Positions 55,029 to 64,000 of a DNA stretch of 64,000 nucleotides are shown one piece after another. Source of the DNA: Planococcus chinensis (lineage in GTDB: Bacteria > Bacillota > Bacilli > Bacillales_A > Planococcaceae). The notes beneath the pieces were generated by a model, which had not been told where the DNA came from, did not search any database, and was given only the letters and a program-made list of their open reading frames with translations. Made by a program: the position numbers and the translations under genes. The DNA is taken from the NCBI RefSeq assembly GCF_020071995.1, contig NZ_JABWTK010000009.1, forward strand, positions 62,001 through 126,000, given 5' to 3'. Each line of letters opens with the position of its first letter. The stretch's first letter is position 1.

Positions 55029-55049
55029 AGCTCGAAATGGAGTGAACGA

Positions 55050-56093
55050 ATGGATCCATTAACGGAAGCGAAAAAAAAGCTGATGCCGGAAATGACCGAG
55101 CTCCTGAAGAAACGTTATCAGATCCTGCAGACGATTGGACTGGAACAGCCGATTGGCAGGCGGACGTTAAGTGAACTTGCCGGCATGACAGAACGGGATA
55201 TTCGGAAAGAAACGGATCTACTGCGAAATCAGCAGTTGATTGAAGCCAGAACTTCCGGCATGTATGTTTCAGTACAAGGCGAGGAAGTGCTGGAAGCTTT
55301 AAAAGATTTCATGCGCGAAATGGCTGGCTTGTCAGACATGGAAAAGCAGCTGAAATCGATTTTAGGCATCACAAGAGTGCTCATCCTGCCGCAAGACAGC
55401 GATGACATTCCAGCAGTGAAGGCAAACATTGGCAAAGAAGCAGCCCGCTTATTGGAAACAAAGTTCCCACTGTATAAAAAAATTGCAGTGACCGGCGGCA
55501 GCACGATGGCCGCCATTTCGAAAGAAATCACTGCAGATAAGAAAGATGCTTCTCTGCAATTTATTGCTGCAAGAGGCGGACTTGGCGAAGATGTGCTGCA
55601 TCAAGCCAATACCATTGCTTCTTTGTTCGCTGAAAAAACAGGCGGAGCCGTCAAAACGCTCTACCTGCCGGATCATTTAAGTGCGGAAGCGTACGAGATG
55701 ATGATGCGGGAACCGGTGATCAAGGAAATGATGGAGCTGTATGATCAGACAGAAGTAGTCGTCCATGGCATCGGCAACGCTGAAGAAATTGCGCTGCACC
55801 GCAAGTCTTCGGTGGAAGAAGTAAATCGGATCCGAAATGGCGGAGCGGTCAGCGAAGCTTTCGGCTATTACTTCGACAAAGAAGGAAATGTAGTTTATCG
55901 CATCCGCACAGCGGGAATCCAAATGGAGCAGGTTCAAAACGCGCCATTTATCCTGGCGGTTGCAGGAGGACGTTCTAAAGCGACAGCGATTCTCTCGTAT
56001 TTCAAAATTGCACCGCCGCAGACGACCTTAATTACAGATGAAGGTGCAGCACGAAAAATAATCGAGTTAACTCAAAAACAGGAGGAATTTTAA
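55050..56093 (+). CDS. cggR: Central glycolytic genes regulator CggR
   Basis: A 347-residue SorC/DeoR-type repressor of the glycolytic operon. The N-terminal 90 residues carry a winged helix (LLKKRYQILQTIGLEQPIGRRTL, then LSELAGMTERDIRKET described in parts); the rest is the sugar-phosphate-binding domain with VTGGSTMAAISKE, ARGGLGEDVLHQAN and VAGGRSKATAIL. Fructose-1,6-bisphosphate releases it. ATG at 55050 after GGAGTGA; a GTG at 55011 lies in the operator. Its stop codon directly abuts the gapA start codon. Confidence 0.95.
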   Translation: MDPLTEAKKKLMPEMTELLKKRYQILQTIGLEQPIGRRTLSELAGMTERDIRKETDLLRNQQLIEARTSGMYVSVQGEEVLEALKDFMREMAGLSDMEKQLKSILGITRVLILPQDSDDIPAVKANIGKEAARLLETKFPLYKKIAVTGGSTMAAISKEITADKKDASLQFIAARGGLGEDVLHQANTIASLFAEKTGGAVKTLYLPDHLSAEAYEMMMREPVIKEMMELYDQTEVVVHGIGNAEEIALHRKSSVEEVNRIRNGGAVSEAFGYYFDKEGNVVYRIRTAGIQMEQVQNAPFILAVAGGRSKATAILSYFKIAPPQTTLITDEGAARKIIELTQKQEEF

Positions 56094-57098
56094 ATGACTT
56101 TAAAATTAGCTATTAACGGATTCGGCCGTATCGGACGTATTGTATTCCGCCAAGCATTGGCAAACGAAGAAGTGGAAGTAGTGGCAGTAAACGACTTGAC
56201 TGACGCAAAAATGCTTGCTCACTTGTTGAAATATGATTCAATCCACGGCACATTGGATGCAGAAATTTCATCTGAAGGCAATGATTTGATTGTCAACGGC
56301 AAGAAAATCCATGTCTACTCTGAAAAAGATCCAGCAAACCTTCCATGGGCTGAAAACAACATCGATATCGTCATCGAATCTACTGGATTCTTCACAAATG
56401 CTGACGATGCGAAAAAACACATCCAAGCCGGCGCGAAAAAAGTAATCGTTTCTGCACCAGGCAAGAACATGAAAACTCTTGTTATGGGCGTTAACCATGA
56501 AAGCTACAACCCGGAAGAAGACGATGTGATTTCAAACGCATCTTGTACAACAAACGGCCTTGCAGGAATCTCTAAAATCTTGAACGACCGTTTCGGCATC
56601 AAAAAAGCGATGATGACAACAATTCACTCGTACACAAACGACCAAATTCTTTTGGACTCACCGCATAAAGATTACCGCCGTGCACGTTCTGCTGCAGAAT
56701 CAATGATTCCGACTACTACAGGAGCTGCAGTTGCAGTAACAAAAGTATTGCCGGAACTTGAAGGCAAATTGGACGGTATGGCAATCCGCGTTCCTACGCC
56801 AAACGTATCCTTGATCGACTTGGTTGCAGAACTTGAAACAGACGTGACAAAAGAAGAAGTAAATGCTGCACTTAAAGAAGCAATCGACAAAGACGAAAAT
56901 GCATTCTTGAGCTACAGCGAACTTCCATTGGTTTCACGCGACTACAACGGCGTTACAGCTTCCTCAACTGTGGACTTGTTGTCTACAATGGAACTTGGCG
57001 GAAACATGGTAAAAGTTCTTGCATGGTACGATAACGAATCCGGTTATTCTGCACGATGCATCGACATTGCTTTGCACATGTACAAAACAGGTTTGTAA
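56094..57098 (+). CDS. gapA: Glyceraldehyde-3-phosphate dehydrogenase GapA
   Basis: NAD-dependent glycolytic enzyme, 334 residues, cytosolic tetramer. INGFGRIGR near the N-terminus binds NAD, Asp34-type residue in VNDLTD favours NAD over NADP, the nucleophile is Cys151 in SNASCTTN, and WYDNESGYS closes the chain. AACAGGAGG site inside the end of cggR. Codon choice is noticeably more restricted than in neighbouring genes (many AAC, GAA, CGT), as expected for a highly expressed gene. Confidence 0.97.
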   Translation: MTLKLAINGFGRIGRIVFRQALANEEVEVVAVNDLTDAKMLAHLLKYDSIHGTLDAEISSEGNDLIVNGKKIHVYSEKDPANLPWAENNIDIVIESTGFFTNADDAKKHIQAGAKKVIVSAPGKNMKTLVMGVNHESYNPEEDDVISNASCTTNGLAGISKILNDRFGIKKAMMTTIHSYTNDQILLDSPHKDYRRARSAAESMIPTTTGAAVAVTKVLPELEGKLDGMAIRVPTPNVSLIDLVAELETDVTKEEVNAALKEAIDKDENAFLSYSELPLVSRDYNGVTASSTVDLLSTMELGGNMVKVLAWYDNESGYSARCIDIALHMYKTGL

Positions 57099-57149
57099 TC
57101 CCAAAATCATAGCTTAATTTCCGATGAACCTCTATAATGAAAGAGGGTA

Positions 57150-57188
57150 AAGGGGGTGGGGATCATACCCCGCCCCCTTATTTTTTTA
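57150..57188 (+). terminator. Terminator between gapA and pgk
   Basis: Very stable stem AAGGGGGTGGGG/CCCCGCCCCCTT (57150-57161 with 57168-57179) with a six-base loop and ATTTTTTT tail. It separates cggR-gapA from pgk onward; a TATAAT at 57133-57138 lies upstream of the hairpin, with a poor -35. Confidence 0.9.
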
Positions 57189-57209
57189 AATCGAACGGGA
57201 GGTATTTTC

Positions 57210-62007
<4,798 letters not shown>

Positions 62008-62036
62008 GGATAAGGGACCCTTTCGTTCTGTTGCTA

Positions 62037-62065
62037 TTGTCATAGTTCGGAGTTTTTGGTAAACT
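62037..62065 (+). promoter_or_regulatory. SigA-type promoter for secG
   Basis: TTGTCA, 17-nt spacer, TAAACT, about 35 nt before the secG start. Confidence 0.6.
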
Positions 62066-62104
62066 TAGTCTTGTTGTGGAAGTTCTTTTCAGGAGGTGGA
62101 ATTT

Positions 62105-62332
62105 ATGCATACGTTGTTAACGACCTTACTCGTTATCGTATCGCTCGCTTTAATCGTTGTCGTATTATTGCAATCAGGAAAAAGTGCAGGTCTTTCAGGA
62201 GCCATCTCCGGTGGAGCAGAGCAACTTTTCGGCAAGCAAAAAGCCCGTGGTTTGGACCTAGTCCTTCAACGCGTAACGATTGTACTTGCTGCCTTATTCT
62301 TTATTCTGGCTATCGCCGTTACAAAAGTTTAA
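62105..62332 (+). CDS. secG: Preprotein translocase subunit SecG
   Basis: A 75-residue subunit of the SecYEG channel that aids protein export. Two membrane helices (about 3-22 and 53-73) flank a cytosolic loop with the family motif [30 protein letters not shown] (seen here as [12 protein letters not shown] and GGAEQLFGK). ATG at 62105 follows CAGGAGGTG. Same place before the carboxylesterase and rnr genes as in B. subtilis. Confidence 0.95.
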   Translation: MHTLLTTLLVIVSLALIVVVLLQSGKSAGLSGAISGGAEQLFGKQKARGLDLVLQRVTIVLAALFFILAIAVTKV

Positions 62333-62343
62333 TGTGGATAATC

Positions 62344-62381
62344 AAAACGCCTGACCAATTACTGGTTAGGCGTTTTCTTTT
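62344..62381 (+). terminator. Terminator of secG
   Basis: Thirteen-base stem AAAACGCCTGACC/GGTTAGGCGTTTT (one wobble) with a seven-base loop, then CTTTT. Confidence 0.9.
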
Positions 62382-62430
62382 AAATAGGGTGAAAAATTTT
62401 AGCTTTGCTTTTGTATATTCCTGATATTCC

Positions 62431-62535
62431 GCAAACCAGCTGCGCTTTCCTGCGGGCTTGCGCCGAACTAACTCGAACTGACGTCCGAGTGGATTTCGGC
62501 ACTTCGCTATCCCGCGGGAGTCTCCGCTGGTTTGC
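62431..62535 (-). repeat. Foldable dispersed repeat, copy B (reverse orientation)
   Basis: Arms at 62431-62456 (GCAAACCAGC..TTTCCTGCGGG) and 62511-62535 (CCCGCGGGAGTC..GCTGGTTTGC) pair over most of their 25 bases. The order GCTTTCC-GCGGG first and CCCGCGG-GAGTC last makes it the reverse orientation of the 96-bp element at 62657. The 62.38-62.87 kb gap contains this, copy C and no credible gene. Confidence 0.7.
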
Positions 62536-62656
62536 TCCATATCTTTAGATGCTTTAATAAAAATGATTAACATGAAAATTGATGACAATACAAATTGTTG
62601 GCTATTTAATTGAACTTCATTTTTATGACCATATGCATGTATGATGAATGAGCGTA

Positions 62657-62752
62657 AGGCGGCGACTCCAGCGGGAATAGCATGAGCTGAAGGCCCCGCA
62701 GGAAGCGCAGCGACGAGGAGACTGAAGCCATGCCCGCGGAAAGCGTCCGCCT
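62657..62752 (+). repeat. 96-bp foldable repeat, copy C
   Basis: Ends AGGCGGCGACTCCAGCGGG and CCCGCGGAAAGCGTCCGCCT are imperfect inverted repeats; the inside GGAATAGCATGAGCTGAAGG matches copy A (53274-53369), which has exactly the same length. The gene-free bases around it show nothing else. Confidence 0.75.
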
Positions 62753-62871
62753 GAAGCGATTTCATCAACCCTTCTAAGGATAAGACAAAGAGTTTACCTG
62801 ATATATTAAGGGTCTTTAAAGAATAAAATATACAGTTCAACTAAGTTAGATTGAATGAATGGAGGATATTT

Positions 62872-63618
62872 ATGCGAATTTCGCAGCCAAAACCATTTTT
62901 CTTTAAAGCAGGGCCGAGAGCGGTCTTGTTGTTGCACGGATTTACAGGGAATTCAGCCGATGTCCGGATGCTTGGGCGGTTCCTTGAGAAACAAGGGTAC
63001 ACATCCCTTGCACCTCATTATGCAGGGCACGGCGTGGAGCCGGAAAAACTGCTTCCGACCGGTCCTGAGGACTGGTGGAAAGATGTGGAAAATGCCTATA
63101 ACCAATTAAAAGATGAAGGCTATGAGGAAATTGCGGTGGCCGGATTGTCGCTCGGCGGCGTATTTACCTTAAAGATAGGGTATACATTCCCTGTAAAGGG
63201 ACTAGTCACCATGTGCGCGCCGATGCATATGAAGACGACTGACCTAATGTATGAAGGGGTTGTGAAATATGCCCGTGAATACAAGAAGTATGAAGGAAAA
63301 GACGAGCACGTTATCGAAGAAGAAATGAAGAAGTTTCAAGAACGCCCGATGGAGTCATTGGCGGATTTGCGAAAACTGATTGGCCATGTGAGAGAACAGG
63401 TCGATCATGTATACGCACCGTTATTTGTCGTCCAGGGGTCATTGGATAATGTGATCGACACCGATTCTGCCAATATCATTTATGAAGAAGCGGAATCATT
63501 CCAGAAAAACATTAAGTGGTATGAGAAATCAGGGCATGTCATTACGCTGGGCGAAGAAAAACAGCAATTGCATGAAGACATCTTAGCATTTCTCGAATCG
63601 CTTGATTGGAGCGTGTAA
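62872..63618 (+). CDS. Carboxylesterase (Est30/YvaK type)
   Basis: A 248-residue alpha/beta-hydrolase of the monoacylglycerol lipase-like Est30 family. Ser in GLSLGGVF (about residue 92), Asp in QGSLDNVID and His in SGHVITLG make the triad; [13 protein letters not shown] gives the oxyanion loop. It hydrolyses short- to medium-chain esters; the physiological substrate is unknown. ATG at 62872 after TGGAGGA. It lies between secG and rnr as yvaK does in B. subtilis, and rnr follows 25 bases later, probably in the same transcript. Confidence 0.92.
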   Translation: MRISQPKPFFFKAGPRAVLLLHGFTGNSADVRMLGRFLEKQGYTSLAPHYAGHGVEPEKLLPTGPEDWWKDVENAYNQLKDEGYEEIAVAGLSLGGVFTLKIGYTFPVKGLVTMCAPMHMKTTDLMYEGVVKYAREYKKYEGKDEHVIEEEMKKFQERPMESLADLRKLIGHVREQVDHVYAPLFVVQGSLDNVIDTDSANIIYEEAESFQKNIKWYEKSGHVITLGEEKQQLHEDILAFLESLDWSV

Positions 63619-63643
63619 GACCGTCAAAGAGGAGGAAATCAGT

Positions 63644-64000
63644 ATGGCAAATAATGAAATGACACTGGATCAGCGGTTATTGGCATTCATGCGTGAAGAC
63701 GCTTATAAACCGTTGACTGTACAAGAGATAGAAGAACAATTCGGCTTTGAAGATGCCGATGAATTTACCGAATTGGTGAAGACTTTAGTGAAGCTTGAAG
63801 AAAAGGGCTTGCTTGTCCGTTCACGCGCCAACCGTTACGGTGTGCCGGAGCGGATGAACTTGATGCGCGGGAAATTTATCGGGCATCAGCGCGGGTTTGG
63901 ATTTGTCGCACCTGAAGAACCGGGCATGGATGATATTTTCATTCCGCCGACAGAAGTAAACAGTGCGGTAAACGGCGACAAGGTAATGGTGAGAGTGTCG
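63644..64000 (+). CDS. rnr: Ribonuclease R (partial, N-terminal 119 residues)
   Basis: Start of the 3'-5' exoribonuclease that degrades structured RNA; the gene runs off the right edge. Visible parts are the N-terminal helix-turn-helix-like region (LTVQEIEEQFGFEDADEFTELV described in parts: MREDAYKPLTVQEIEEQF and LVKLEEKGLL) and the beginning of the first cold-shock domain (GKFIGHQRGFGFVAPEE, DIFIPPTEVNSAVNGDKVMV). AGAGGAGG site before the ATG. In B. subtilis smpB follows rnr. Confidence 0.95.
   Translation, partial: MANNEMTLDQRLLAFMREDAYKPLTVQEIEEQFGFEDADEFTELVKTLVKLEEKGLLVRSRANRYGVPERMNLMRGKFIGHQRGFGFVAPEEPGMDDIFIPPTEVNSAVNGDKVMVRVS

Noticed and set aside
62319..62840. 173-codon frame on the minus strand across the secG-esterase gap
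   Set aside because: It runs through the secG terminator and both foldable repeats, has no ribosome-binding site and low-complexity, proline/arginine-rich composition.

Overview
The window is a chromosomal segment of a low-to-mid GC Gram-positive of the order Bacillales. Protein sequences and gene order follow Bacillus subtilis closely, but several intergenic repeats, the moderate GC content and small differences in gene content (no ecsC, no serC beside trpP) point to the Planococcaceae (a Planococcus-like organism). That family placement is inference from pattern, not a search result. No phage, IS element, CRISPR array or integrated plasmid is visible; this is core genome.

Layout. 1-24.9 kb matches the B. 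subtilis yha/yhg/yhf neighbourhood: yhaH-like, trpP, hit, ecsAB, an M20 amidohydrolase and a Na/Ca exchanger. Then come the heme genes hmoB (divergent) and hemE-hemH-hemY with a co-directional YtkA-like lipoprotein, followed by yhfH, lplJ, a Bce-type two-component/ABC module, FadR-controlled lcfB, an S9 peptidase, an enoyl-CoA hydratase, an ABC1 kinase, a YhjD-like gene, comK and an IDEAL-domain gene. 24.9-64 kb matches the region that in B. subtilis lies far away on the chromosome: uvrBA, a YvlB/LiaX-like gene, an M20 peptidase, a reverse-strand cluster (amidase, TetM-like GTPase, DUF1801), hprK-lgt-yvoD-ppaX-yvoF, the his operon (hisZGDBHAFI), a TPR gene, trxB, a Nudix gene, rapZ-glmR-whiA-crh, clpP, tRNA-Arg, a glutaredoxin, cggR-gapA-pgk-tpiA-gpmI-eno, secG, a carboxylesterase and the start of rnr. 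The comK/IDEAL to uvrB junction is therefore a rearrangement point relative to B. subtilis.

How the genes work together. Carbon control is strongly represented: HprK and its second target Crh, PpaX (hydrolyses the PPi that HprK makes), CggR with the glycolytic operon, and GlmR/RapZ. The heme block makes heme by the coproporphyrin route and has a degrading monooxygenase divergent from it. The Bce-type cassette is a self-contained sensing and detoxification unit for peptide antibiotics. The his operon is translationally coupled throughout but lacks hisC and a histidinol-phosphatase, which must be elsewhere.

Regulatory sites readable directly: a perfect FadR palindrome before lcfB, a LexA-like box before uvrB, a CtsR box over the clpP -35 element, a CggR operator, and period-5 GAG triplets over the trpP ribosome-binding site that resemble a TRAP target. 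Nearly every transcription unit ends in a clear intrinsic terminator. The non-coding stretches at 53.0-53.4 kb, 62.4-62.8 kb and 49.1-49.25 kb hold dispersed, strongly foldable repeats. I did not find a convincing undescribed multi-gene system; the most unusual features are the TRAP-like leader, the kinase/ATPase long overlap, the YtkA-like lipoprotein in the heme operon, the chromosomal TetM-like GTPase cluster and the repeats.
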